Part shown: positions 1-4,422 of the stretch, in pieces
How positions within the stretch are numbered: position 1 is the stretch's first letter
Layout: every line of letters begins with the position of its first letter
Source of the DNA: Candidatus Solincola jinzensis
Lineage (GTDB): Bacteria; Actinomycetota; Geothermincolia; Geothermincolales; RBG-13-55-18
Direction: 5' to 3'
Assembly: GCA_015711875.1 (NCBI GenBank)
Contig: JACVJG010000161.1
Span: 1 to 6,797 of the forward strand
DNA: 6,797 bases
The notes under the pieces: generated by a model
What the model was told of the DNA's origin: nothing
Databases searched by the model: none
The model's input: the letters and a program-made list of their open reading frames with translations, nothing else
Program-made: the position numbers and the translations under genes

Positions 1-92
1 GCCAGCGCCTTGGCGCGTTCGAGAGCGATCTGTAGCGTCTGATCGGTATTCTGTTCGCCGGGTTCCTCAAAGTAAAAAGTTGTCAGTTGCAT
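1..92 (-). CDS. Pyruvate kinase C-terminal-domain-like protein, N-terminal 30 residues (partial)
   Basis: This is the start of a minus-strand gene that runs off the left edge. The ATG is at 92-90, and a good GGAGG ribosome binding site (complement of 97-101) lies 4 nt upstream. The visible protein begins MQLTTFYFEEPGEQNTD and continues QTLQIALERAKAL. The pattern 'YFE-PG--NT--TL-(I/L)A-ERAK-L' is what I recall from the start of stand-alone proteins annotated as 'pyruvate kinase alpha/beta domain', which have only the C-terminal allosteric-type domain and no catalytic barrel; their function is not established. The start lies 17 nt downstream of the stop of the MlrC-like fragment, so the two may once have been cotranscribed. 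The family call rests on 30 residues and is moderate; the presence of a gene start is well supported. Confidence 0.65.
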   Translation of the reverse strand, partial: MQLTTFYFEEPGEQNTDQTLQIALERAKAL

Positions 93-108
93 AAGGCCTC
101 CATTGACG

Positions 109-333
109 TTACGGTTCCCACTCCATGTCCAAATCCACCGGAAAGATCGGGCGGCGCCAAAGCTTGTAGGGCAAGCTAGCATAGTTACCCGTGCAGGCCC
201 CGGGGGCATCCAGGTCAATGATGCCCGCCGCGATGGGGGCGAACGACGCGCGATGTGCCTGGTTGGATTTGACCACTATGATCTTTTTCTCTTCCAGGCT
301 GATGCCCGCGCTCTTGAAAAAGTCACGCTCGAT
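109..333 (-). pseudogene. MlrC/M81-family metallopeptidase, C-terminal fragment only
   Basis: Read on the minus strand from about 333 down to a TAA at 111-109, this frame encodes roughly 74 residues. They include DFFKSAGISLEEKKIIVVKS, then QAHRASFAPIAAGIIDLDAPGA, then a tail SLPYKLWRRPIFPVDLD. The 'GI---EKKI-VVKS-QH-RA-FAP-A--I--(V/L)D-PGA' block and 'LPY--LRRP-(W/F)P-D' ending are the conserved C-terminus of M81 peptidases (MlrC, microcystinase C; MlrC C-terminal domain). Full-length members are near 480-500 residues, so over 80% is missing. The frame closes at a TAG (375-373), and no MlrC-like sequence continues in other frames beyond about 340. This is a truncated remnant. It overlaps plus-strand frames at 103-330, which are therefore shadows. 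Confidence 0.7.
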
Positions 334-408
334 GCCAGTCGTGCGCTGGCGATGCCAGGGGTAGTGACGGTGCTAACCGGGGCGGAGGTGAAAGAACTCA
401 CCGACCCC
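322..408 (+). pseudogene. Xanthine dehydrogenase/CoxL-type a/b-hammerhead fragment
   Basis: A short plus-strand stretch encodes DASRALAMPGVVTVLTGAEV followed by KELTDP. This matches the conserved strand of the N-terminal a/b-hammerhead domain of molybdenum hydroxylase large subunits (xanthine dehydrogenase, aldehyde oxidase, CoxL), where 'ID-S-A-A-PGVVAVLTG-DV' is typical. Only about 29 residues remain, and neither the upstream RSP-AHA segment nor any cofactor-binding region is present. It begins where the minus-strand MlrC-like frame ends and runs in frame into the reductase fragment, so it is a scrap between two breakpoints rather than a functional domain. The ascription rests on one motif. 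Confidence 0.5.
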
Positions 409-777
409 TCCTCGGGCACCGCGCACGAGGTGGCGCGCCGCCTCAAGGAGGACGGCGTGGACGTGGTCCTCTTCATCCCCGGCTGACCCATGTGCAACCG
501 GGCCGTGAGCCTGATCGCCAGGGTGGTGGAGTCCTACGGTATAAGCACCGTAGCCCTCTCTCTCAACCGGGAAATATCGGAAAAGATCGGCGCCCCGCGC
601 ACCCTCTATCTGCGCTACCCTTACGGCGCCCCCCTGGGGGAGCCAGGCGACGTCAACCAGCAGCGCGCCATCTTAAAACAGATGTTCGGCGCGCTCCGGA
701 CGGTGAGGGAACCGGGGACCATCATCGACCTTCCCTACCGCTGGCGCCGCGATTCCTTCGGGGAGGTGCGGTTCTAG
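409..777 (+). pseudogene. Selenocysteine-containing PrdB/GrdB-type reductase subunit, 5'-truncated, in-frame TGA
   Basis: The frame reads GTAHEVARRLKEDGVDVVLF, IPG, then TGA (484-486), then PMCNRAVSLIARVVESYGIS and on to YRYPYGAPLGEP-like and TIIDLPYRWRR segments, ending at a TAG (775-777). The same frame continues on both sides of the TGA, and homology to selenoprotein B of the glycine/betaine/sarcosine/D-proline reductase family spans it. In that family the position is U in a U-x-x-C redox motif; here it would be U-P-M-C. I therefore read the TGA as selenocysteine rather than a stop. Complete relatives have roughly 130 or more residues before this point; here only about 25 remain, fused to a xanthine-dehydrogenase scrap, so the gene is 5'-truncated. 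In-frame GTG codons at 370 and 388 could start a short product. The C-terminus looks natural. Family and Sec call are good; function is doubtful. Confidence 0.65.
499..513 (+). promoter_or_regulatory. Candidate bacterial SECIS hairpin
   Basis: CGGGC (499-503) pairs with GCCTG (509-513) as four Watson-Crick pairs and one G-U, around the 5-nt loop CGTGA. The loop carries a GU, with its G at 505, 18 nt after the TGA at 484-486. A short stem with G/GU in the apical loop at this distance is the known form of bacterial SECIS elements, which lie inside the coding sequence just after the UGA. The stem is short and the structure is judged by eye, so it is support for Sec rather than proof. Confidence 0.4.
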
Positions 778-804
778 GGGAGCCTATCTCACCAACGCTC
801 CTTT
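776..804 (+). terminator. Weak hairpin after the reductase fragment
   Basis: AGGGGAGC (776-783) can pair with GCTCCTTT (797-804), eight pairs including two G-U, across a 13-nt loop, starting inside the TAG stop. The following U-run is only TTT within the stem, so an intrinsic terminator is possible but weak. Confidence 0.25.
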
Positions 805-862
805 CGCGGCTTTCCCTTGTGTTATCTTTATTTGGAGAACGGCGCAGGCAAATGAGGGTGGC

Positions 863-979
863 TTGAACACCTATCGATTCTCGATAGTCGTCGAAAAGGA
901 CGCGGACGGCTGCTTCGCTTTCTCCCCGGAGTTTCAGTGTCGCTATACCCAGGGGGACACTTACGAGGAGGCCTACGCG
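863..979 (+). pseudogene. hicB: HicB-family antitoxin N-terminal remnant
   Basis: From a TTG at 863, with GAGG 5 nt upstream, the frame encodes YRFSIVVEKDADGCFAFSPE, then FQCRYTQGDTYEEAYA. This is the HicB antitoxin partial-RNase-H-like fold: 'Y---V---D-DG-Y-A--P---G--T-GDT-EEA'. The T-Q-G-D-T-x-E-E-A signature is intact, but the usual continuation (A--NI-DAI and the C-terminal DNA-binding part) is missing. After about residue 39 the frame passes into sequence that instead resembles the partner toxin HicA. A small local disturbance (QCRY where Q-G-C-Y is usual) also hints at decay. HicB normally neutralises HicA and represses the operon; this piece, about a third to half of a normal HicB, is unlikely to do so. 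Confidence 0.6.
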
Positions 980-1119
980 CTTTCCCGCCGGAGTGGAAGA
1001 CACGTGATCCACAAGAATCAAGCGGGAAGAAAGCAGGAAGATGGGTCAAGGCTTCCTGCCGCGCGGGAAAGATCCTTCATCCCAAAGCGCGAGTCTCCTC
1101 AGGGAGAGATTATATGCAG
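980..1119 (+). pseudogene. hicA: HicA-family mRNA interferase remnant, frameshifted
   Basis: Directly after the HicB piece, the same frame gives RRSGRHVIHKNQAGRK, resembling the 'G(S/G)H-I--N--GR' catalytic-histidine block of HicA toxins. In another plus frame, about 1040-1119, it gives CRAGKILHPK followed by ARVSSGRDYMQ, resembling the HicA end 'H-GKILHPK-L-SIL-DAG'. The two blocks lie in different frames in the order expected for HicA, so a frameshift separates them. The start of HicA, and the end of HicB before it, are deleted. HicA is a small double-stranded-RNA-binding-fold mRNA interferase; this copy is dead. The assignment of each short block is tentative, but two in the right order beside a HicB remnant strengthen it. 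Confidence 0.4.
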
Positions 1120-1135
1120 AGAACATCGGTGCCGG

Positions 1136-1173
1136 GTGACAACCTGATGGAGAAAAAGATGATATCATGATAT
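1136..1173 (+). promoter_or_regulatory. Putative promoter and palindromic operator of the RHH/PIN operon
   Basis: The 60 bp before the RHH gene are sharply AT-rich against a GC-rich background. GTGACA (1136-1141) and TGATAT (1160-1165) form a possible -35/-10 pair with an 18-bp spacer. A perfect 12-bp palindrome, ATATCATGATAT (1162-1173), overlaps the proposed -10. Ribbon-helix-helix antitoxins usually bind such palindromes to repress their own operon, so this is the best operator candidate. A later -10 in the run ATAATATATAAG (about 1176-1188) is also possible. Confidence 0.4.
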
Positions 1174-1218
1174 ACAATAATATATAAGAGCATATTAAGG
1201 CGGTTAGGAGGAGCTTCG

Positions 1219-1455
1219 ATGGCGAGAACGGTTATCCAGTTGGAAGACGAGCAATATCGCAGGTTAAAGCAGCTGGCGCGGGAGAGGAACAAATCCATGT
1301 CCGCTCTGATCCGGGAGGGCATCGACCTGGTGATCGGCGGGGTTATGAGCGATGAGGATAAAAAGAAACGCGCCCTGGAGGTAGTGGGACGTCATCACTC
1401 CGGTATAAGGGACCTGGCAAAGGACCATGACCGCTATCTTGAGGAGGAGGCATGA
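1219..1455 (+). CDS. Ribbon-helix-helix (CopG/VapB-like) antitoxin
   Basis: This 78-residue protein begins MARTVIQLEDEQYRRLKQLA. Residues 3-8 (RTVIQL) form the DNA-contacting beta-strand, 9-22 the first helix, N24-S26 the turn and 26-38 the second helix ('S-SALIREGIDLVI'), the classic ribbon-helix-helix fold in which a dimer inserts its strand pair into the major groove. The C-terminal 40 residues are charged and end DRYLEEEA, the type of flexible tail that wraps the toxin. The ATG at 1219 has an AGGAGGAG ribosome binding site 5 nt upstream, which fixes the start. It lies 61 nt before a PIN-domain gene, the usual antitoxin-toxin order. By family it should neutralise that PIN nuclease and repress the operon through the palindrome at 1162-1173. 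It looks intact. Confidence 0.85.
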   Translation: MARTVIQLEDEQYRRLKQLARERNKSMSALIREGIDLVIGGVMSDEDKKKRALEVVGRHHSGIRDLAKDHDRYLEEEA

Positions 1456-1489
1456 CGCCAAGGTCGGCCACCGAAAAGGCCCGCGGTGC

Positions 1490-1501
1490 CCTGAATTCAG
1501 G
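1490..1501 (+). repeat. 12-bp perfect palindrome between antitoxin and toxin genes
   Basis: CCTGAATTCAGG is self-complementary and sits in the 61-nt gap, ending where the PIN gene's GAGAGGAGGA ribosome binding site begins. It has no loop and would make only a weak hairpin. It could be a second protein-binding site or chance. Confidence 0.3.
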
Positions 1502-1516
1502 AGAGGAGGACCCGAC

Positions 1517-1915
1517 TTGAGGTGCTTTGTGGACACCTCCGCCTTCATTGCCCTCCTCAACGCGGATGATGAGGCCCACGCAAGGGCGGCTTCCAGGTGG
1601 AGGAGATTGCTCTCCGATGATGTGGACTTGTTGACAAGCAATTACGTCGCTTTGGAGACCTTTACGCTCTCGCAGCGGCGTATGGGAATCGCCGCCGCGA
1701 GGGACTTCCATCATGTTCTGCTACCAGTCGTTTCGATGATATGGGTCGACGAGGAGGTTCACAACACCGCCGCCTCTTTCGTCATCTTGTCCCGGAAAAG
1801 GGGGGTCAGCGTCGTCGACTACGTGAGCTTCGAGATCATGCGCCGCTTGGGCATCGATAAAGCCTTCGCTTACGACAGGCATTTCCGTGACCAGGGTTTC
1901 GAGCTCCTTGGATGA
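1517..1915 (+). CDS. PIN-domain ribonuclease toxin (VapC-like)
   Basis: This 132-residue protein starts at a TTG (1517) with GAGAGGAGGA 6 nt upstream; the N-terminus then reads (M)RCFVDTSAFIAL, the normal PIN start. The acidic active-site residues appear in order: D6 in VDTSAF, E47 in ALETF, D101 in VVDYVSFEIM and D120 in AFAYDRHF. PIN nucleases hold one or two Mg2+/Mn2+ ions with these carboxylates and, as VapC toxins, cut tRNA or rRNA. The closing 'AFAYD-HF--QGFELL' is typical of a VapC branch common in bacteria and archaea. An ATG in the same frame at 1427 would overlap the antitoxin gene and add 30 residues without PIN homology, so it was not chosen. It pairs with the RHH gene 61 nt upstream and all catalytic positions are kept, so it is likely functional. 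Its RNA target cannot be read from the sequence. Confidence 0.87.
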   Translation: MRCFVDTSAFIALLNADDEAHARAASRWRRLLSDDVDLLTSNYVALETFTLSQRRMGIAAARDFHHVLLPVVSMIWVDEEVHNTAASFVILSRKRGVSVVDYVSFEIMRRLGIDKAFAYDRHFRDQGFELLG

Positions 1916-2023
1916 AGAAGCTCTGCCACCTGGCAACGGGAGAGGCGAATTCAAAGCCTGACGGCATACCTGCCGGACCTTGACCCATGCCCACCTTTTT
2001 CGAGATGGGACAGCTGACTCTGC

Positions 2024-2128
2024 TCACGGCATTCTCTCCACCCGGAAGGAGGTGCGCCAGGGAGGGGCGCCGTGGCGCATGTACACCACCCCGCTGCCGC
2101 GCATGCCCAGGCTGCGCGCCTCGCGGTA
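2024..2128 (+). repeat. Direct repeat, copy 1 (93% identical to 3577-3681)
   Basis: 105 bp align without gaps to 3577-3681 with 7 mismatches by manual count, including unbroken identical runs of 25, 38 and 24 bp. The repeat is the 3' end of the beta-helix gene. With copy 2 it brackets the AbiE-like pair. Confidence 0.9.
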
Positions 2129-2211
2129 ACCCCCGTGGCAGATATAGGCGCCGCGTCTTCGGCCCGTGCCCCCACCATGAGCTTTCCGGTATAAGCATGT
2201 TTACAACGCAT
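2024..2211 (-). pseudogene. Truncated, frameshifted second copy of the 3' end of the beta-helix repeat gene
   Basis: On the minus strand the frame ending at TGA (2026-2024) encodes YREARSLGMRGSGVVYMRHG, then APPWRTSFRVERMP. This is nearly identical to the C-terminus of the 281-residue protein at 3577-4422 (YREARSLGLRGSGVVYMRHG ... VERLP). Further upstream the similarity continues in another frame (HAYTGKLMVGARAEDA against HYAGAELGARAREA), so a frameshift near 2150 separates two homologous stretches. Nothing similar is visible above about 2211, so only about the last 57 of some 281 codons remain. The first 105 bp (2024-2128) are 93% identical to 3577-3681, and identity then falls abruptly. It is a dead paralogous remnant in the same orientation as the intact gene. 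The rest of the gene-free stretch 1916-2304 shows no recognisable gene. Confidence 0.8.
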
Positions 2212-2273
2212 ACCTTTTCCCCGACCTTACCTTTCCGAGAGAGCTGGGGATCAAACGGGGATATTCTACCCTC

Positions 2274-2312
2274 TTGAAATATTATTACCATTATCTTAAC
2301 ATTATTGTTAAG
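2274..2312 (+). promoter_or_regulatory. Promoter and inverted-repeat operator of the AbiE-like operon
   Basis: TTGAAA (2274-2279) and TAACAT (2297-2302) form a -35/-10 pair with a 17-bp spacer in an AT-rich island. A perfect inverted repeat, CTTAACA-TTAT-TGTTAAG (2295-2312), covers the -10 and the likely start point. CCAT and ATGG further out extend it imperfectly into the ATG of the toxin gene. AbiEi-type antitoxins are known to bind inverted repeats in their own promoter, so this is a natural autorepression site. Transcription would begin around 2308-2310, only 7-9 nt before the ATG at 2317, so the mRNA may be nearly leaderless. This agrees with the absence of a visible Shine-Dalgarno sequence. 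Confidence 0.55.
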
Positions 2313-2316
2313 TATT

Positions 2317-2979
2317 ATGGAACAATTATTGGCGGAGCGGCTGGCGGGCGATCTCAAGATCGACGTCACCCAGGTGGTAAGGGAATACTGGGAGGTCCTC
2401 CTCCTCAAAGGCCTCCTGGAATCGCCCCACGGGAATAACCTGGTGTTCAAGGGCGGGACCGCGCTCAGGCTGGCCTATGGTTCGCCCCGCTTCTCCGAGG
2501 ATCTGGACTTCGCCCTGCTGGAGGACTCCCTGAAGGGTGGATTGCAGAGCCTGGCGGAAAGCATGGTGGAACCCTATCCCGAGGCTTCGCTGACGGACGT
2601 GGCCGAGAAACGGTGGACGTACCTCTGGGAGATCAAGGTAACCGAGGGCTATCTTGCCCATCCCTTCCGCATAAAGATCGAGATATCGCGGAGAACGGTA
2701 ATGGGATACGATCATCGGTTGAGGCTTATCACCTCGCCCGCCACACCCCTGCAGGTGCTCGGCAAGGTGGCGACGCTAGAGCAGCTATACAAGGATAAGC
2801 TTGCATGCGTGAAAGATCGCACCGCGCCCAAGGACTTGTTCGACCTCTGGTTCATCTGCCAGAAGTTGAGGATCCCCTACCAGCCGCCGGAGACCTCGGT
2901 ATCCAGAAAGGAATTGCGTAGGGACCTCGGGAAATACCTTCCCGCCGATTACCGGCCGGTGATAGAGGAGCTGCTGTGA
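2317..2979 (+). CDS. AbiEii-like nucleotidyltransferase toxin
   Basis: This 220-residue protein carries the motifs of AbiEii-family nucleotidyltransferases. Residues 44-51 read FKGGTALR and 58-65 RFSEDLDF, giving the 'GG-x-D-x-D' metal and NTP site (G46, G47, D62, D64). KIEIS (120-124) supplies the next motif with E122. The C-terminal 'YKDKLACVKDR--PKDLFDL' (158-177) matches the family's 'DK--A---R---RD-(Y/F)DL' block. AbiEii toxins transfer nucleotides, in characterised members onto tRNA, and arrest growth; AbiE was first found as a phage abortive-infection system. The ATG at 2317 is preferred: the in-frame TTG at 2305 lies inside the operator palindrome, and neither has a clear ribosome binding site. 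It overlaps the antitoxin gene by 4 nt, with the toxin first, the reverse of lactococcal abiEi-abiEii. It looks complete. Confidence 0.88.
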   Translation: MEQLLAERLAGDLKIDVTQVVREYWEVLLLKGLLESPHGNNLVFKGGTALRLAYGSPRFSEDLDFALLEDSLKGGLQSLAESMVEPYPEASLTDVAEKRWTYLWEIKVTEGYLAHPFRIKIEISRRTVMGYDHRLRLITSPATPLQVLGKVATLEQLYKDKLACVKDRTAPKDLFDLWFICQKLRIPYQPPETSVSRKELRRDLGKYLPADYRPVIEELL

Positions 2980-3569
2980 GGGACATCGAGCTGCTGAGGA
3001 CGCTGCAGGGTACGGGCAAGCGCTTCTTCACCCTTGCCGACCTCGAGAAAGTGACCGGCCTCGGAAGGGAGAGCCTATACGTATACCTCAACAGGCTTTC
3101 CAGGAGAGGGGTCATTGAGAGGGCTGCGAGGGGGGTTTACGTGATTGCGGGATCGGGCGCCGGGCTGGAGAGCATAGCCGGCCAGCTCTACTTCCCGTGC
3201 TATCTTTCTTTCGAATCCGCCCTTTCGCGCTTCGGGATACTGAACCTGGTACCTTACGCCATCACTTTCGCGACCACCAGGAAGACGAAGGCCGTCGAGC
3301 TGCTCGGGCGCAGGGTGGAATACCGGAAGATCAAGGAGGAGCTCTATTTCGGGTTCGACCTTGAAGACGGGTACTACATCGCCAGGCCGGAGAAGGCCTT
3401 ACTCGACCTGGCATACCTTGCCTCCCTCGGAAAAGCCTCTCTGCCCCTGGAAGAACTGGATTTAGCCAAGTTGTCCCAGCCGGTTCTTGCGGACTTCGCG
3501 CGCAGGTTCCCCGCCAGAGTCATCGAGCGGCTGGAAGACATATTGCAGGGGAACCAGGGCGCTACCTGA
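2976..3569 (+). CDS. AbiEi-like antitoxin / transcriptional regulator
   Basis: This 197-residue protein starts at a GTG (2976) within GTGA, so it overlaps the toxin's TGA by 4 nt; GAGGAG (2965-2970) lies 5 nt upstream and fixes the start. Residues 1-57 form a winged helix ('FTLADLEKVTGLGRESLYVY', then a wing ending GVYVI). YLSFESALSRFGI (76-88) and ARPEKALLDLAYL (136-148) are the hallmark blocks of the AbiEi C-terminal antitoxin domain. Known AbiEi proteins use the wing for operon autorepression and the C-terminal domain to counter the toxin; protection was described as type IV, without stable direct binding. Translational coupling to the toxin keeps the two in step. The gene ends 7 nt before the stop of the convergent beta-helix gene, leaving no room for a separate terminator. 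Confidence 0.87.
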   Translation: MRDIELLRTLQGTGKRFFTLADLEKVTGLGRESLYVYLNRLSRRGVIERAARGVYVIAGSGAGLESIAGQLYFPCYLSFESALSRFGILNLVPYAITFATTRKTKAVELLGRRVEYRKIKEELYFGFDLEDGYYIARPEKALLDLAYLASLGKASLPLEELDLAKLSQPVLADFARRFPARVIERLEDILQGNQGAT

Positions 3570-3576
3570 TGCCGCC

Positions 3577-3681
3577 TCACGGCAGCCGTTCCACCCGGAA
3601 GGAGGTGCGCCAGGGCGGGGCGCCGTGGCGCATGTACACCACCCCGCTGCCGCGAAGGCCCAGGCTGCGCGCCTCGCGGTA
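3577..3681 (+). repeat. Direct repeat, copy 2 (within the intact beta-helix gene)
   Basis: This is the 3' end of the intact gene at 3577-4422 and matches 2024-2128 at 98 of 105 positions. The two copies share orientation and lie 1553 bp apart, with the AbiE-like pair between them. Confidence 0.9.
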
Positions 3682-4422
3682 GACGTAGATGACGGCCTCG
3701 CGGGCGCGGGCCCCCAGCTCCGCCCCGGCGTAGTGCACGTGCATTTCCAGGTTGTGGGAATCCAGGCCCGCCAGGCGACCCACCTTGCGGGCCTCCACCT
3801 TGCAGCGTTTGGATTTGAGCATGAGCCAGTCGCCGGCCTCGCGCGCCCTCAGGCGCAGATCCTCGCCCTCCTCCCCCAGGCACTTGCCCGCCGTGCCCGC
3901 CTCCATGACGCAGCTCTGGGCGCGGCGCAGGCAGTAGTCCCCCACCTCCTCCGCCCGGATGCGCAGGTGCCTGGCCTTGAGCCCCGCGAAGTTGCCGATG
4001 CGCCCGGCGCGGATAAGGATGGGGCATTCCGCGGTGCCCTCCGCCTGCATGCCCACGTAGTCCAGGCCGTCGGGGATCTCCAACTCCCCCCCGCCCAGGC
4101 GCGCGTGGGCCTCCATGGCCAGACTGGAAAGATATCCCACCGCCTCACGCTGCCACTGCATGCGCAGGCGCAGGTAATCCTCGGAGGCCTCGCGCATGAG
4201 GCGCAACCCCAGCTCCACCACCTCGCGGTCGTCTCGGGCGGGGATGGCCCGGCGCACCCGCGCCTTGCTCAGCTTGTCCCGCGAGCGCAGGTTGAGGAAG
4301 AAGTCCTGCAGGGTGAACTCCAGGAAGCGGCGGCGGCGAGCCTCCTCCTCCAGGCGGTTGGCCTCGAGGATCTCCTCAAGCGATTCCGGATCACCCTTAA
4401 AAACCGGCTTGGGGAGCTTCAT
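3577..4422 (-). CDS. Helical N-terminus plus 18-residue-repeat beta-helix (GXGXG-like) protein, function unknown
   Basis: I do not recognise a named family for this 281-residue protein. Residues 1-110 are highly charged and helical, with likely coiled coil at 13-35 (EE-LEANRLEEEARRRR) and 66-106. Residues 135-242 are six uninterrupted 18-residue units, e.g. LRIRAEEVGDYCLRRAQS (153-170) and CKVEARKVGRLAGLDSHN (207-224). Glycine recurs exactly every 18 residues (143, 161, 179, 197, 215, 233), alanine at 139, 157, 175, 193 and 211, with alternating hydrophobics at unit starts. This resembles the GXGXG beta-helix of glutamate synthase (GltB C-terminus) and formylmethanofuran dehydrogenase FwdC. 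The tail VVYMRHGAPPW--SFRVERLP may cap the helix. No signal peptide or membrane segment is seen, so it is probably cytoplasmic and structural. The ATG at 4422 has GAGAGGAA 7 nt upstream. It lies downstream of the VWA gene on the same strand. The gene is real; its role is unknown. Confidence 0.75.
   Translation of the reverse strand: MKLPKPVFKGDPESLEEILEANRLEEEARRRRFLEFTLQDFFLNLRSRDKLSKARVRRAIPARDDREVVELGLRLMREASEDYLRLRMQWQREAVGYLSSLAMEAHARLGGGELEIPDGLDYVGMQAEGTAECPILIRAGRIGNFAGLKARHLRIRAEEVGDYCLRRAQSCVMEAGTAGKCLGEEGEDLRLRAREAGDWLMLKSKRCKVEARKVGRLAGLDSHNLEMHVHYAGAELGARAREAVIYVYREARSLGLRGSGVVYMRHGAPPWRTSFRVERLP

Noticed and set aside
103..320. Plus-strand open frame leading into the reductase fragment
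   Set aside because: The minus strand here encodes a clear MlrC C-terminus ending in a natural stop, so the plus frame up to about 320 is a shadow.
492..866. Second plus-strand frame across the reductase gene
   Set aside because: It overlaps the reductase frame out of phase, is rich in Arg/Pro as GC-rich shadows are, and shows no motif.
1427..1516. ATG start at 1427 for the PIN toxin
   Set aside because: It overlaps the antitoxin gene and adds 30 residues unrelated to PIN domains; the TTG at 1517 has an excellent ribosome binding site and the canonical N-terminus.
2305..2316. TTG at 2305 as start of the nucleotidyltransferase
   Set aside because: It lies within the operator palindrome and upstream of the likely transcription start; the ATG at 2317 is better.
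2024..3681. Direct repeats as attL/attR of an integrative element
   Set aside because: No integrase is present between them, the copies differ at 7 positions, and weak homology extends beyond copy 1, so duplication and decay is the simpler reading; kept only as an alternative.
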